Source of the DNA: Bettongia penicillata ogilbyi
Lineage: Eukaryota; Chordata; Mammalia; Diprotodontia; Potoroidae
DNA: 64,000 nucleotides
Reading direction: 5' to 3'
Assembly: GCA_023548195.1 (NCBI GenBank)
Contig: JAJHZJ010000694.1
Location: 3,316,501 to 3,380,500 of the forward strand
A program made the translations under genes and the position numbers. Positions 30,111 through 42,655 of this stretch are shown here, in pieces; the first letter of the stretch is position 1, and every line of letters starts with the position of its first letter. Under the pieces are notes generated by a model. The model had not been told where the DNA came from and made no database searches. It saw only the letters and a program-made list of their open reading frames with translations.

Positions 30111-31164
30111 GGGTATGTCTTAGTCCTATTTTAATAAGTAGGAATGAAGGCAGAGGGCATCGTGGAATGCAATGGGATAGATGAACAGTGAACAAACCAC
30201 TATTCCAGTAGTACTGAGGAGCTCAGACTGGAGCAGAGCGCGGTGGTGGTCGGGTAGCTGCAGATTGCAGAGGCTCTGGACCCCCCAGATTCTAATCTCC
30301 CCTCTCTCATCATCTAAGACAAGGTGCTTAAACACTTCTAGTCCTCTGTAATGTCCCTCCTCTTTACTTTGCTTCCTAAGAGAGGACAGATTAGGGGAAA
30401 AAAGACATATTGAATTCCCTGCCAAGTGTTTGGACAGAGAAATACAGAGTGATGTTGATGGGGAGAAGACAGACAGCTGTCTTTCCCAGTGCATCTTCTC
30501 GCTTTTGTCAGTCCAAGTTAGCCCTACAGCTAGATTATGCATTCAATTTCCCTTTTCTTTGTAGCTTGAATGAAGGAAAAAAAAAACTAGAACAACGACA
30601 TAGGAAGCATCACTTTTATTTAAAAGAGCTGGGAGCATTTTCCACCAACCTTTTCTCATTCATCCTCTGAAAGCCCTTGGGATGTAGGCAGGTTTGGGAG
30701 ATAGTGTTGCTAGGCTGGTGGGACTTTGCTGTCTTAACAGATGAAGATACTGAATGTCCCTTATTCAAAGGGATCCCCTCCGCAAAGGGAGTGCTGGAGG
30801 CAGAGCAAGGAGAGGCCACGTCTTGACTCCGTGCCGTGGTCTCTTTGCTGAGCTACAGCAATTGTAGAATATAGTACTGGTTACAAATATTCCTCCCTTC
30901 CCAGTGTGCAAAGTACAACCTTGCTAGGCTACTGTGTTCTTTGCTCCATGGTGTTAAGTCAGGAACATCTCCTTCACCAGTGACACACATACATTTGTCT
31001 TAGACCACATTTTAGCTCCCAGACTAGCTTCCTTCTGCACTCGGTATCAAATCAAACAACAGCACAGAATGACTTTAAGTTTCCATATTTTAGATTTCCT
31101 TAACCTCTCCAATTCATATGTTGGGGAGGAAATTCTCATGATTATAGCTGTGCATATACTGTGT
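30111..31164. other. Unassigned sequence; no gene supported
   Basis: About 1 kb with no named repeat. The minus frame 30542-30126 (138 codons) shows no domain and overlaps a plus frame. Bases 30400-30560 are repeat-free and could be constrained, but I see no strong splice or motif evidence. Confidence 0.35.
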
Positions 31165-31300
31165 CTAGTTAGCGAATAAGTATTTTTTAACCACAGCTAC
31201 GTACCAGGTACTGCTAAGCATCTGGGATATGTAGAGTGGCAAAAGACAGGCTCTGCCTTGCCCAAATATGAACAAACTAAATACAGGATAAAGAAGAAAT
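31165..31300. repeat. Ancient mammalian interspersed repeat fragment
   Basis: 'agctacgtaccaggtactgc', 'taagcatctgggatatg', 'caaaagacaggctctgcctt', 'gcccaaatatgaac'. Family as at 9030. Confidence 0.5.
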
Positions 31301-31599
31301 AATTAGCAAAGGGAAGGCCCTGGGATTAAGAGGATTTGGGAAAGGCTCTTCAGTCTCTGTTGGGCAGAGGTTATAGCCTCCGCTTCCCTTGCACACAGTT
31401 TGTGTGCAGTGAGTGTTTGTTGAACTGAATTGATCTCGATCTCCCCTTCCTGCATTTCTCTGATTCTGGGACCAGTGAAGATGCTAATGGGGCTCCCTGT
31501 CTGGTCTGGTCTCCTTCAAAAGCAAACACTGAAAAGTCTGGGATAATATGAAAAGACAGTCTCGGGCTTCATTCTGGAAGGTTTTCTTCTGTGTGGCAT
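31301..31599. other. Unassigned sequence
   Basis: Nothing supported except 'gtgtttgttgaactgaattg' near 31411, an L2-tail-like scrap. Confidence 0.35.
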
Positions 31600-32440
31600 T
31601 GGTGGCATAAACAAGCCCTTGTTGGCCTGCCAATTAGCCATTCTGCTTTCATTTTGTCCTCATTGTGTGTGTTACAGGCAGAATCATTTTTAAAGTGTGT
31701 CCGTGAGATGCTGACCACGAGATCATAATCGATGAAAGACCTCATATTTGGTTTAAATTGGATCCTACCGAATTTTTTTGAGACAAAGGAACATTTTTTC
31801 GCTATTGGCCTCCAATTCTACTCTCGTAGCTTTTCAGTTCTGTGAAAGTCGTATTACATGTTTCTCAGCTTTTGCGTTTTGTGTTTTTAGAAATATGTAA
31901 CATACAAAAAGTCACTAGGGGGCACTTGAAGACTGATTAAGAAAAAAAACCCCAAAACAAAACCCTGAAACAGTGAAAACTCTTCCAGTTCACCATTAAT
32001 GAAGTAAACAGTCCTGTACCAAACAAATATAAAAAATAGATAAGGAATTAAATATGCATTTAGGCGAAACTGTGATTCTGTTTTCTATGGGTACTTTTAT
32101 CTGCCTGCTTTTCCTGAAACTGGACATGGAGTGAAAGTCCCAGCCTTTTCCTTTAGATGGGGAGTGTTGTTTTTGTTCTGAAATGAATTTCCGACAACGG
32201 ATTAGAATAACAATGCCCCACTCAGTCCCGGAATCTGTGTCCTGTTTGACACTTTCTGTTCTGTCCCATTTTTGTAGAATGAGATTTTTACATAGAGATG
32301 AATACTGGGGAAATGTTGCCTCTTGAATAAGGTGTGTTCTCAGAGCACGCTGAGGTTGACCCTAGCAGGTCACTGCCATGATGTTCATGTGGCTTTTCTT
32401 GACAGTCTTTTGGTGCTGCTGGCGTAATTGTGCTGTGTTT
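31600..32440. promoter_or_regulatory. Candidate conserved noncoding element
   Basis: About 840 bp without transposons and with scattered CpGs ('cataatcgatgaaag', 'cctaccgaattt', 'ttttcgctattgg', 'ccgacaacggattag', 'gctggcgtaattgtgctg'). No coding frame. Contains an ATCGAT core near 31728 and TAAT cores. A developmental regulatory block is plausible; conservation untested. Confidence 0.4.
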
Positions 32441-33189
32441 ATCAAGGCAGGAGAAGTGAGGCATCCTTCACCCATTTAGCAGGCAGAGGGAGATGGAGCA
32501 AGGTAGCCTGAGTGAATGGCAGGTCTGGGTTCATTAGTCTGATAGTGAAGTGTGAGTTTCTAGAATGGAACATTAGGTAGCCTTTCCTCCTCTCCTCCCC
32601 CACCCCTTGCTCTGCCCCCACCTTGTGCCTAATGACTTGGAGACTTCTTGTCACAGCCATAGGAGATAAGTGCAGCCACTGAAGCCTGGCAGGGATGCCG
32701 TTGGTGCTGAAACTCATGCTGGGGGGAGGGTTTGGGCCCTTTCCCTTGAGTACCACATTGGGTTACTCAGAGATGGGATCCAGCACACCAAAAAAAGGGA
32801 AGAGCTAGGAAAAGTTTAGGTTTGAAGGAGCAATGTGAATTCAAGGTCTGGGTAGGGGGTAAGAGTCAAGGCCAGACAGGAATTCAGGAGGCCAGAAGAG
32901 GATGGGCAGGCAAAGATCAGAAGGGAGGCCTGATAAAGTAGGTCTAAGCTCTCAGACTCTAAGGGAATAAGGTTGGAAGTAGATCGCAGTACAGAAGGCA
33001 ATGCTTGGTCAGGCCTGGTGGTATACCACCCCCACCCCCTTTACACAATGTTAGAACACAAGTTAAATCCTGGGTCCCCACTGGGGTCCCAAACATGAAC
33101 CCTCAGGAACAATTTTGTAGACTGCTCAAAGGCAAGGACTGTGTCATTTCTTTACAAGTTCTGAACAGTGAAGGCCCAATGAATGCTCT
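32441..33189. other. Unassigned sequence
   Basis: Purine-rich 32790-32960. Bases 32997-33180 may hold old repeat debris. No gene. Confidence 0.35.
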
Positions 33190-33275
33190 TGGCAATGTGA
33201 CAGGCAGCATTATATAGTTAAAATGGATAGAATTTTGAGCCAGATGACCTGGGTTCAAATCCCCTTTTGGTATTC
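33190..33275 (+). mobile_element. SINE/MIR 5' fragment
   Basis: 'aatggatagaattttgagcc', 'agatgacctgggttcaaatc'. tRNA-like head region only. Confidence 0.6.
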
Positions 33276-33544
33276 TCCCTGTTTCCAATACCACTTCATG
33301 CCCTGGGGGTGCACTGCTGTCTGTTGCCTTGTGACTGTTTTTGGTACCTAGTAAAATGCCCTGTGGTAGCAACCTACCCTTAAGACTTCTTTTTCCTCCT
33401 TCCTTTAAACATGTAACTGGTACTCTATTTGGATGGCACATGTGCTCCGTTCTCTACCAATCTAATGGCCACCTAGTAATATAATATTGAATAATGAGTA
33501 TGTGTTTTTGCCCTCATAAAACGTGTTTGTATTATAGTAGATAT
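33276..33544. other. Unassigned sequence
   Basis: No gene or recognised repeat. Confidence 0.35.
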
Positions 33545-33822
33545 TTTCTGAATAATCACTAATAACAAGCATTTTTATAGCACTTAAAAGTTTGTGAAGC
33601 ACTTAAAAATATCTCATTTATCCTTGTAACATTATATCCTTATAACAGCTCTTGCTATGAGTATACCCATTTTGCAACTGAAGAAGCAGAGGCTGAGGGA
33701 GGTTAAGAAATTTGCCCAGGGTCACATAGCTAGTGAAGTGTCTGAGGTAGGATTTGAACTCGGGTCTTCTGGATTCCAGGTTCAATCCTCTGTCCATTGC
33801 TCTACCTAACTTCCTGAAGCCC
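33545..33822 (-). mobile_element. MIR-family SINE, near full length
   Basis: On plus: 'tttatagcacttaaaagttt', 'cccattttgcaactgaagaa', 'aagaaatttgcccagggtca', 'catagctagtgaagtgtctg', 'ggatttgaactcgggtctt', 'gctctacctaacttcc'. All antisense MIR modules present. Confidence 0.88.
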
Positions 33823-34829
33823 TCTATTTAGTATACTTAAGTCCTGAAGCGACTTCCTGATAAATATATGCTCTTCTCCAATCACAACTGCAGAAACTTT
33901 GTCCCTTCCCCAATTCCCAAAGACAGGAATGGGAAGAAATCTGTGAAAAGGTACATCTGTCTCTTTTATCCTTTTTATCCCCTTAGAGTCCCCAGCCCTT
34001 GGTGCCAGCATTCCACCTCACCCCCCTGCCACTACACCATGCTGTCTTCCAATAGCAAGGACAGCTTCCAGTTATTTCTTATATGAACATTTTTAAGAGC
34101 CAGTTCTCTCAGCCAGTTTTGTCCAGGTCTCTAAAAGAGCATCAGCAGTGAGTCCTGCAGTCTGGACCAATGATGGTTGCTTCTCTGAATCCCTGAAATC
34201 AGAAAGGACTCTCAGGTCATCTTTTCTATCCTTTACCACTGTATGGTACCTACTGAACTTCAGATAGAAATTGGATTCTTTGATTCTTTTTCTTTTCCCT
34301 TTTCAAAGATTCAAGCTCCAGTTCCATTGCTATCCAGGTCTGTGAGGCTAGTTAGATTTCCTAGGATTGAATATGTATAAAGTATTCCTATCTTTAATGT
34401 TTATCATAGCACAAGATTTAGAACTGGGAGAGACTTTAGGGATCATGTAGTTTAGCATTTACAAGCCTATGAGTTGCAGATTTCATGGGAAAGCAGTGGG
34501 AGGGAGAGTTACTGTAATTGCCTCATGAATCCATAGGCATATCAAGTATTGTCAGTTTAAATCTTTAGCTCCCACAAAATACACAGCTTGATTCAATATT
34601 ATAAATAAAAAACATATTTTCTGTGTATTTTCTTCTTCTGATGGAACAAATGTCTTGGACCTATTATTATTTTAAAATATATATATGGATGGTTTGATAA
34701 AAATGATTTAAAACAGTGAATTGCTAGTTTTTTGTCACTACGTATTTTAATAATCAAGGAATATAAACAGTACAAACTCCTATTGCTGGAAAGTTTGGGA
34801 AAGTTTTTGGCATTAGAAAGAGTCACATA
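33823..34829. other. Unassigned sequence
   Basis: Bases 34395-34450 (gatttagaactgggagagac, tttagggatcatgtagttta) are the start of a MIR-associated old repeat. No gene. The rest is AT-rich, including a (TA)n patch at 34676-34686. Confidence 0.4.
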
Positions 34830-34995
34830 GGAAGGTTGGGAACCACTCAGCTAGTTCAGCCTTCTCACTTTGCAGGGGTGGTAAACAAGCCCAGGTTGGG
34901 GAAGTGATCTATGACATGTGTTACTCTAAGTTAATAGCCGGATTTGGGATTCGGACCTGGACCTTTTTTTCAAAATCAGGCACTCCTTTCATGAT
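34830..34995 (-). mobile_element. MIR-family SINE, antisense, degraded
   Basis: 'ctcactttgcaggggtggta', 'ggttggggaagtgatctatg', 'taatagccggatttggga', 'ttcggacctggacct'. Order as in antisense MIR. Confidence 0.65.
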
Positions 34996-35264
34996 TCTGC
35001 ACTGTATAAAGCAAGCTCCTACTGTGGGTCCTTTTAGGTCTAAGTAATGTGTTAAATGAAAGATAACCATGGGATTGTAGGGAGGGGTTGGTGTTATACT
35101 GACGTGGTCAGTAAGGAGCAGGACGTTTCTTTATCCAAGTCGTGAACCATACCTGTGATTGAATATCATCCAAGGGACAACATGTAAGTTCCTGTACCAA
35201 AAGAAGCAAGAAAAAAGATGAGGGCATCCATGGAGGATGGGACTTGCCTAGAAGAAATCTGGTC
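34996..35264. other. Unassigned sequence
   Basis: No gene or recognised repeat. Confidence 0.35.
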
Positions 35265-35470
35265 TGAGCAAGGAGGCAGCATGATGTGATGGCAACACCA
35301 TTGGATTGGGAGTCTGGAAATCTGAATTCTGGTATTGACTTAGTGTTACTTAGGTGTGTGGACTTAGGAAAGTCCCTTCTCCCTTAAGGAATCAATTTCC
35401 TTAACTACAAAATGGAGATATTAAGCTCTATGGCCCTTCTATTTCTAAGACTGATTCTAGTGAACCCTTT
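35265..35470 (+). mobile_element. MIR-family SINE
   Basis: 'aggaggcagcatgatgtgat', 'ggattgggagtctggaaatc', 'aggtgtgtggacttaggaaa', 'tttccttaactacaaaatgg', 'agctctatggcccttctat'. Complete order. Confidence 0.8.
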
Positions 35471-35489
35471 ACTAAAATGCCTATAGAGT

Positions 35490-35695
35490 AAGAGTTGTTA
35501 AGTTTCTGAATTCCATTGGCATTCTGGCAACTTTTGTGTCATGGATTCCTTGGGCAAGCCTATGAACCCCTTCTCTGAAAAAAATGTTCTTAAATGTATA
35601 AAGTAAAATATATAGGATTACAAATAAAGACAAAATAAATTATATTGAAATACAGTTATTTCACGGACCTTAGGTTAAGAATCTTTATAGCAGAT
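35490..35695 (-). mobile_element. Short-inverted-repeat DNA transposon (hAT-like MITE)
   Basis: 'ttgtgtcatggattccttgg', 'gcctatgaaccccttctctg', 'aaatgttcttaaatgtataa', 'ttatattgaaatacagttat', 'cttaggttaagaatctt'. Same family as 54484-54700. Confidence 0.65.
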
Positions 35696-35699
35696 TAAG

Positions 35700-36540
35700 T
35701 GGAGTTTTCTGGTGAGATGTAAAACCACATTTGCCCATGTCATTCTCTTGCTCTAAGATATTCAGGGACTCCCTATTCCTCTAGGATAAGACACAGGTAC
35801 CATAGCCTGGCATTTAGGACCCTCCACAGTGTGGCTCCCATCTACCTTTCCAGGCTTATTTTCCAATATTTTCCTTTACGTACTCCACAGTTAAACTTGG
35901 TCTGTCCCTGAATCTTTTTCTCTTGCTTCTGTACATATCCACAAGCTTGTTTATATAGCATTATAGGACTCAGAGCTAGAAGATGCCTTGAAAGTCACCT
36001 AGTCGAATCTTCTCATTTCATAAGAAAAACTGAGGCCCCTTCCTGGGTCATATTCCTACCTCTTCCCTGTGGAGAGCACTACTCTCCTTTTAAGGTACAG
36101 TATGGGTTTCTCCTCTTTCACAAAGCCTTGCCCAATGTTCTCAGCTGAATTTTCCCTACACAAATTTTTGGAGAACATTTTGTCATCATCTCTCCATTGT
36201 CCCTAGCACACCAGACATTCTGTTATACTTAGGGAAGCTGGCAGTTTTTGATTTGTGTCTCTGAAATGCAGTGGCAGAGTGTTACAGTAATGTTTAAATA
36301 GGTTTGCTTCAAACCTGCTTCTGAATTGTGGCATACTCTGCTTTCTGGAGTTCTCAGGTATTCTGACATCTTCCTGTCTTTTCCCTGGAAGGCCTTTGAG
36401 TATGAATCATATCCCCTCTGCTAAGTTCCTTAGTGGTAGAAGTTGTGCCAGTTTTCATTTTTGTGTCTCCAGTGCCCAGCAGAGTGCTTTGCACATAGTA
36501 GGTGCTCAAGAAATGCTTGTTGAATTTGCTTTTTATCCAA
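35700..36540 (+). mobile_element. L2 LINE 3' part, with a short MIR-like insertion
   Basis: 'cccatgtcattctcttgctc', 'agggactccctattcctcta', 'gtgtggctcccatctacctt', 'ccaggcttattttccaatat', and the tail 'tccttagtggtagaagttgt', 'gtgcccagcagagtgctttg', 'gtgctcaagaaatgcttgtt'. Bases about 35960-36035 (ttataggactcagagctaga) are a foreign insert. Confidence 0.8.
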
Positions 36541-37499
36541 TTTCTTGCAAGAATCCACAGTTAATTCATTAGATACTGTTTTTTTCTAAATTCCTTTCTT
36601 AAAATAGGTTTCCAGGTCATTATGTAATTCATTCTGAAGACATCACTATATCTAACTATTTTCCCAAACTACAGGCAACTAATCAAATGTAAGTTAACTT
36701 AACACTTAATTTTAACTACCATCTGGGACAAGATGTTTTTCTGTTCATAAATATGGCACTTCTAGATTCTACTTTTCTTTCCAACACGGACAGCCCATCC
36801 TCTAAGAAATCACTTAGGGACCATGCTGGGATGTTAAGTACTGATGTGCTGCAGGACATTTTGGTTGCAGTGCTTTGCAAAGCAGGACTGCTTTTTACAA
36901 ATACATTAAACATTAATATGTACAGAATGGGCAGTTTTATAGTGCAGAAGCAGGAGTTTCCTGGACATGCATTTATTTATTTTTTATTAATGTAACCTTA
37001 GCATGCCACATATTTCAAGTGGAATTCAAGTGCTGAAAAGGCTTCACTGGACCCAATAAATACTTTATGATTCCATTTAAGACCAAGGGAACCAATAAAC
37101 TCACCCCAATTTACATTTCAGTGGAGTCTCATAAGTAATGTATAAAGTATGTCTCTGAACTGTCTCTCAGAATGCCTTTAACACCTCATCACACACATGA
37201 CCTGTTCAGGCAACAGAGGCCAAAGAAGTGGTAACCAAGCCCCTTCAAACAGTTTTTCCCCATCCTCTACATTCATTTCTCTATTATCAACATAGAGGCA
37301 TGTGTTCTATATTCATACTCTTCTTTGAGTAAATTCACCTACTTCCCATAGCTACAGCTATCCTTTCTATGCAGATGATTCCCAAAATGCTATCTCTAAC
37401 TCTTACTTTTCTCATCAACTCCAGTCTTTATCTCCACTGCTGGACATTTTGACGTGTATGTGACCTTGGTATCTCTAACTTTATGTATCTAAAATCATG
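36541..37499. other. Unassigned AT-rich sequence
   Basis: No gene. Bases 36720-37000 are repeat-free with overlapping frames on both strands (36753-36995 plus, 36913-36716 minus) that show no recognised domain. Bases 37360-37500 resemble L2 ORF2 wording ('gatgattcccaaaatgctat', 'ctggacattttgacg'). Confidence 0.35.
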
Positions 37500-38461
37500 A
37501 TGAAATTAACAGTTATGAGGTTATGATTTGGTGAGCAAAACACTGAAGGTTATAGGAGTACAGATGATATTTTCAGAAACCAACCAGTCAACATTGTATG
37601 AAGATGAAGGCAACAGAAGAAAAAAAGATTTATAAAGTGAATAACTGGGTAAGACGATGGCGCCTAAAGATAGGTTTTGGATTTCTGAGTCATGACTGAC
37701 AATTGATACGTGATGAACCAGAGATGTAGTGAACCTCGCAAAGGCTAATAGATGTCTTTGCTGGAAATCATGCAAACCCAATCAAAAGGGTTTTAACCAG
37801 AAAAGCACAAGAAGAAAACCACCAGTATATAATCCTCAGGATAGATTCCATAAAAACAAAGAGCTGAGTCCAGGTCCTCAGATGTCTCTATGCAAATGTA
37901 AAAAAGTATGATTAACAAGTCAGTTGAACTGGATAGAGATTCTAATGCAGAAGACACATATGATCTCCCAGGTGTCATTGAGTCTTGGTAGGGATGGAAA
38001 CCATAACTGAAATGGAGCCCTTGAAGGACATAAAGTATTGGAAGGGATGGTAACACCAGAGATTCAGAGCTGGAAGGGACCACCCGTCTCATCACATCTC
38101 AAAAATGAGTGCAATACTTTGCAGGGTCACACAGCTAGTAAGTGTCAGAGGTTGAAATTGAGCCCACTCCAAAACCAGCACTCAATTGACTATGGAACAA
38201 GGAACAGCAAAGTAAAGCATGTGCATGTGGGGGTGGAGAAGTATTATAAATACAAAAGATATAGTCATGCATGGAAATACAGAAATTGGAGAAGGGGAAG
38301 TGTAATAGAAAGCAACTGTATAAAATTCAAAGAGTCCATTTGAGGACACTCTTGACCTACAAGGTGGGAAATAGAACTAGATGGAGAGTTCAGGAAACTG
38401 CAAGCCTATCACAGAGGTATGATATAGTAAGGAATGGAGATTTCAGTTATCTGAGCATCTG
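37500..38461. other. Unassigned sequence, possibly decayed LINE
   Basis: Bases 38045-38165 are antisense MIR-type ('gattcagagctggaaggga', 'ggtcacacagctagtaagtg'). Bases 38210-38460 may be part of the CR1/L3-type copy seen at 39890, with weak evidence. No host gene. Confidence 0.3.
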
Positions 38462-38720
38462 ATTGGTGCAGCTAGGTGCTAAGTGGATACAGAGTTGTGT
38501 CAGGAGTCAGAAAGACCTGAGTTCAAATCCAGCCTCATATGTTTCCTAGATGTGTGACCCTGGGCAAATCACTTAACCTCTCCCTACCTCAGTTTCTGCA
38601 TCTGTAAAATGGGGATAGTAAATAGCATCTATTGCCTAGGGTTGTTGGGAGGAGATATTTGTAAAGCACTTAGCACAGTGCCTCCTACATAGTGGGTTAT
38701 TAAAAATACTTATTTTCTCT
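38462..38720 (+). mobile_element. tRNA-derived marsupial SINE (MON1-like), full length
   Basis: Head 'ggtgcagctaggtgctaagt', 'gtcaggagtcagaaagacct', 'gagttcaaatccagcctcat' (box-B-like GTTCAAATC), body 'gtgtgaccctgggcaaatca', 'gtttctgcatctgtaaaatg', tail 'agcacttagcacagtgcctc', then a pyrimidine-rich end. The internal Pol III promoter comes from the tRNA-like head; activity is not known. Confidence 0.9.
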
Positions 38721-38997
38721 TTCCTTCTATCCTTCCTCTCTCCCCTTTAGATGTCCTTTCTTTCCTTCCTTTCTCTTTTTCTCAAAGGAGAACAATTAAT
38801 AAATATTTTTAAACTTTCCTAAATGAGAATTTTGTTCTTTAAAAGGTGAAAGAATCTATAAGGGAAACTATTTAATAATAAAGAGGGACCTGGTTGCTAG
38901 GTTGAAATGACTGGAGCTTTATAGGGTTTACTCTATCTTAGAATCTGTGATGAAGGATTGGAAAGCTAGTCAGAGTTTGATATTTACTCTTAATCAG
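38721..38997. other. Pyrimidine tract and unassigned sequence
   Basis: C/T-rich 38715-38785, probably the SINE's tail region. Then unassigned. Confidence 0.4.
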
Positions 38998-39222
38998 AGG
39001 CTCTTAACCTAGAGACCACAGGCTTCCAGGAGATCTGTGATAGATTTCAGGGGGAATCTATGAACTTGAATAGGGGAAAAAAAACATTTATTTTACTAAC
39101 CTTTTTTTTGTAATCCTATGAGTTTATCTTATGAATTTAAAAACAACATTCTAACAAAGGGTCAAAAAGCTTCCCCAGATTGCTGAAGGAATTCATGACA
39201 CAAAACAATTGAGAACTACTTC
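38998..39222 (+). mobile_element. Short-inverted-repeat DNA transposon (hAT-like MITE)
   Basis: Starts 'gaggctcttaacctagagac' and ends 'gaattcatgacacaaaacaa' plus 'ttgagaact', with 'taatcctatgagtttatctt' inside. Both ends are visible, so this is close to a complete copy, in plus orientation. Confidence 0.65.
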
Positions 39223-39889
39223 CCTATACTAAAATGTGTCTATTTCAAAGTGTTCAGAGAAAAGATCAACAGAACCCTGTGTACTAAAATTTTACTTGTG
39301 CAGTACCCTAGGAAGGATGGGAAGCTTTCAAGCATGCAATTCTGACAACAAAGAAACAGTTTGGGAATGGTAAGGAGGCCAGTGTGGCTGCACAGGGAGC
39401 TCACTGATAAAACACACTCACACTTGACATATATGGATATATATCTGCGTGTATGTGTTTATGTGCATGCATGTATGCAAGGCAAAATAATAGATGGATA
39501 CAAAAACATAGACAGTTTCTACAGAAATTATCATTATGAGCAATAATCTCAGAACAAAATGAAACTGACAAGAAAAGCTAAGGGCCAAAAATAATTGATT
39601 TTCTATCTTCTTTAAAAAGCCAAGTTAGGAGAAAATAGGAGGATCAAGGAAGGGAGAGAGTGTTAATTGGGGTAGATTGAATGATGGAAACTGATTATGG
39701 AGAGAAACTATATTGGCTTAACTCTTATTTTGTTTTCTCTGCCAAGAATTATCTTTGAGTCAGAAAGTAAAGAATAAAAATGACTAATAGGGAGCTGATA
39801 TTCTTTAGTTTGTGTCGCTGAAGAGCACTGAAAGAACTTTGAAATTTGATTCCATAAACTTTGTCCATGGTCTTTGAAAAATAATGGAT
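39223..39889. other. Unassigned sequence, possibly 5' part of the CR1-type copy
   Basis: No diagnostic box. Contains 'tatatggatatatatctgcg' and alternating purine-pyrimidine sequence at 39435-39480. Confidence 0.3.
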
Positions 39890-40132
39890 GATAGAAGAGG
39901 TAGCAGAAGCTTGGAGAAAGGCAAACGTCTCAATTTTCAAAAGATGGAGGAGACCCTGAAAACAATAGACTAGTGAGTTTGATTTTGATTCCTGGCAAAA
40001 TGGTAGAATGTTAATAAAAACATTTAGTGGTTTTGGAGAGCCAATGTGATTTCATTAAGAATAAATTCTGGTAATATAACCTCATTTCCTTTTTTTTATA
40101 AGTTTACTAGTTGATAAGGAAAATTTAGAAGT
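39890..40132 (+). mobile_element. CR1/L3-type LINE reverse transcriptase fragment
   Basis: Broken frames spell EEVAEAWRKANVSIF, then a decayed 'PISL...PGKMVE' (GKMVE visible), then CDFIKNKFW and NLISFF, the order seen in the N-terminal part of CR1-clade RT. Only about 240 bp is retained before the L2 copy begins. Confidence 0.5.
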
Positions 40133-40139
40133 AATTTGA

Positions 40140-42655
40140 TTTTCTTTCAAACACCTTAACCATTCGATTGCTCAACCTACTCACTTTCTGTGAGCTTTCC
40201 TCCACCCTACGTCAATTACACACAAAAATTGTCATAACCTTGATCTTGCCATCACCCATCTCCATATTCAACAATTCTGAAGTTCCCTTACTTGACTGTA
40301 ATCTAACAGCTTTTCATCTTTCCCTGTGCCTTCCCTTATGATACCCCATGACCTAAAGTCCCTTTCATCCCACTTATTTTCCCCAAGCCATTTTCCATGC
40401 CCTTACATACCCTTTCTCATCTTCTCTCCATCTTGACCCTTTGGTGATCCAATTTAACTCTATACTGTCCTTTTCCTGTGAATCCCTAGCCTTCTTATTA
40501 TTTTGCTGAGTATGACCTGCAAAACCTCAGCCTTGGATAATCTTACTATTTATCACTTTCATTTGGTCATACTTACTATTAAAGAAAGATGGGGAGTAAT
40601 GCTCAATTGTTCTGTATCCACTAAAAATTTATGTTAAACAATCTCACCTGAGTCCTCATTACTGCTAGGCAATATTTATACACTTGCCTTATGATCTCAC
40701 TATCCTACTCTCCACAATCCCTTTATCAGATCTTCCAAATCTTATAATCCCTCTTCAAACCACTCATGTCTCCCTCTCCCCCAAACCTCTCAATTGAAAA
40801 ACTTGCTTCATATTTTTCTGAAAAGTTGAGATCATTCAGCATGAGGTCCCCATTCTCCCCTCTTTTACATCTCAAATCATTCACATGCCTTTTGCACTCT
40901 CTCCTCTTTCACCTCTGCATCACATGATGAGGTGGCTTTACACCTTACCATGGCTAATTCCTCTACCTGCTCAAGTGATCCCATTCTATTCCATCTCCTC
41001 CAACATATTGCCCCCTATGTCATCCTCAGTCTATCACTTAATTTCAGTCTCTGTCTAGTGGCTCATTTTGTACTGCCTACAAACACACTCAGGTCTCCCC
41101 ATCTTGGGGGAAATAAAACCTCATTTGATCCCTCCATCCCCACTATCTATTGTCCTATATCTTTTCTGCCCTTTGTAGTAAAACTCCTCAAAAAGGCCAT
41201 CTCTAAAATGTTCCTCCACTTCTCTCAATTGCTCATCTCCTTATAATCAGACTTCTGACCTTATCATTTCACCAAAAGTATTCCCTCTAAGACTAAGAGA
41301 TGACCTCTTAGTCGCCAAATCCAATGACCTTTTCTCTATTTTCATTCTCCTTATCCTTTCTGCAGTTTTTGACAAGACTGATTACTTTTTCCTCTTTTGT
41401 ACTGATTTCTCTCTAGGTTTTCAGAACGCTACCCTTTTCTTGTTCTCCCTCCAGCAAAGGAGGATTCTCATCCAGATCATACCCATAACCATAGGTTTCG
41501 CTCATGATTATGTCACAGACCCTTTTCTCCTTTCCTTCTATGTTATTTCCCTTAGTGACCTCATCATCTCCTATGGATTTAATTACTATCTCTATGCTGA
41601 CTATTTTCAAATCTACCTATTCTGACCCCACCTCTTTGCTAACCTCTAATTTTGTGTCTCCAACTGCCTTTCGGGCATCTTGAACTAGATGTCTAGTAGA
41701 CATCTTAAACTCAATATGTCCTACACAGAACTCATTCTCTTTCCTTTCAAATCATCCACCCCACCCCTACCTTCCCTGTTCCTGTAGAGGACAACACCAT
41801 CCTCTCAGTCTTTCAGGCTCACAACCCAGGAGTCTTCCTGGACCTCCCACTATCTATCTCTAACCCCCCATATCCAAGCTGCTGTCAAGGCCTGTTGATT
41901 TAACCTTTGAAACATCTCTCATATTCCCTTCTCTTTTCTTAAACAACCACCACTCTAGTGTAGGTTCTCATCATCTCATGTTGCAGTATTATAATAGCCT
42001 ACTGCTGGATCTGTCTGCCTCAAGTCTCTCCCCACTCCAATCCATCCTCCATTTAGCCACTAAAGTGACTTTCCTACAACACAGTTTTGACCATGTTACT
42101 CCTCTATCATTCTTCCAATAGGCTCCAGTGGCTGGCTCCCTGCTGCAGCCAGGATCAAATACAATACCCTCTGTTTGACCTTGAAAGTCCTTCATACTCT
42201 AAGCCTGTGCAACCTTTCTGGTCTTCTTACATTTTTCTCCACACCATGCACTCCTTAATCTGGTGACACTGGCCTCTTCCTGAGTGCTGCATGAATAAGA
42301 TATTCCATCCTCAGCTCTGTGCATTTTTTCTGTCTGTTCTTCATGCTTAGAATGCACTTGTTCCTCAACTCCACCTACTGACTTTTCTGGCTCCCTTTAA
42401 GTCCCAACTAAAATCCCATATTTTACAGGAAGCCTTTACCCAACTTTCTTAATTCTAGTGATTTCTATCTCTTAATTACCTCCTATTTATTCCACATATA
42501 AGTTGTTTGTATATGTTTATTTCCATGTTGTCTCCCCATTACATTGAGCTGTCCTTGAGGACAGGGATTGCCTTTTGAATTTTTTTGTATCCCTAGCACT
42601 TAGCACGTTGCCTGACATGCTAAAGGCACTTAATAAGTGTTTATCAGCTGACTGA
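40140..42655 (+). mobile_element. L2 LINE, about 2.5 kb, 3'-complete
   Basis: Longest LINE copy in the window. Endonuclease end near 40150-40330; linker; RT with ISLSDLIISYGFNYYLYADYF at about 41545-41615, where the catalytic YADD reads YADY; downstream 'caactgcctttcgggcatct'; the conserved 3' region ('tagccactaaagtgactttc', 'ggctccctgctgcagcc'); and tail 'gtccttgaggacagggattg', 'cctagcacttagcacgttgc', 'ttaataagtgtttatcagct' with (tgac) ending. Numerous stops. The 104-codon frame 40932-41246 is part of it. Confidence 0.9.

Noticed and set aside
30126..30542. 138-codon minus-strand ORF
   Set aside because: No domain, overlapped by a plus-strand frame and without splice or promoter support.
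38462..38720. tRNA gene
   Set aside because: The tRNA-like head belongs to a SINE. No complete cloverleaf is present, and the body is the MON1-type SINE.
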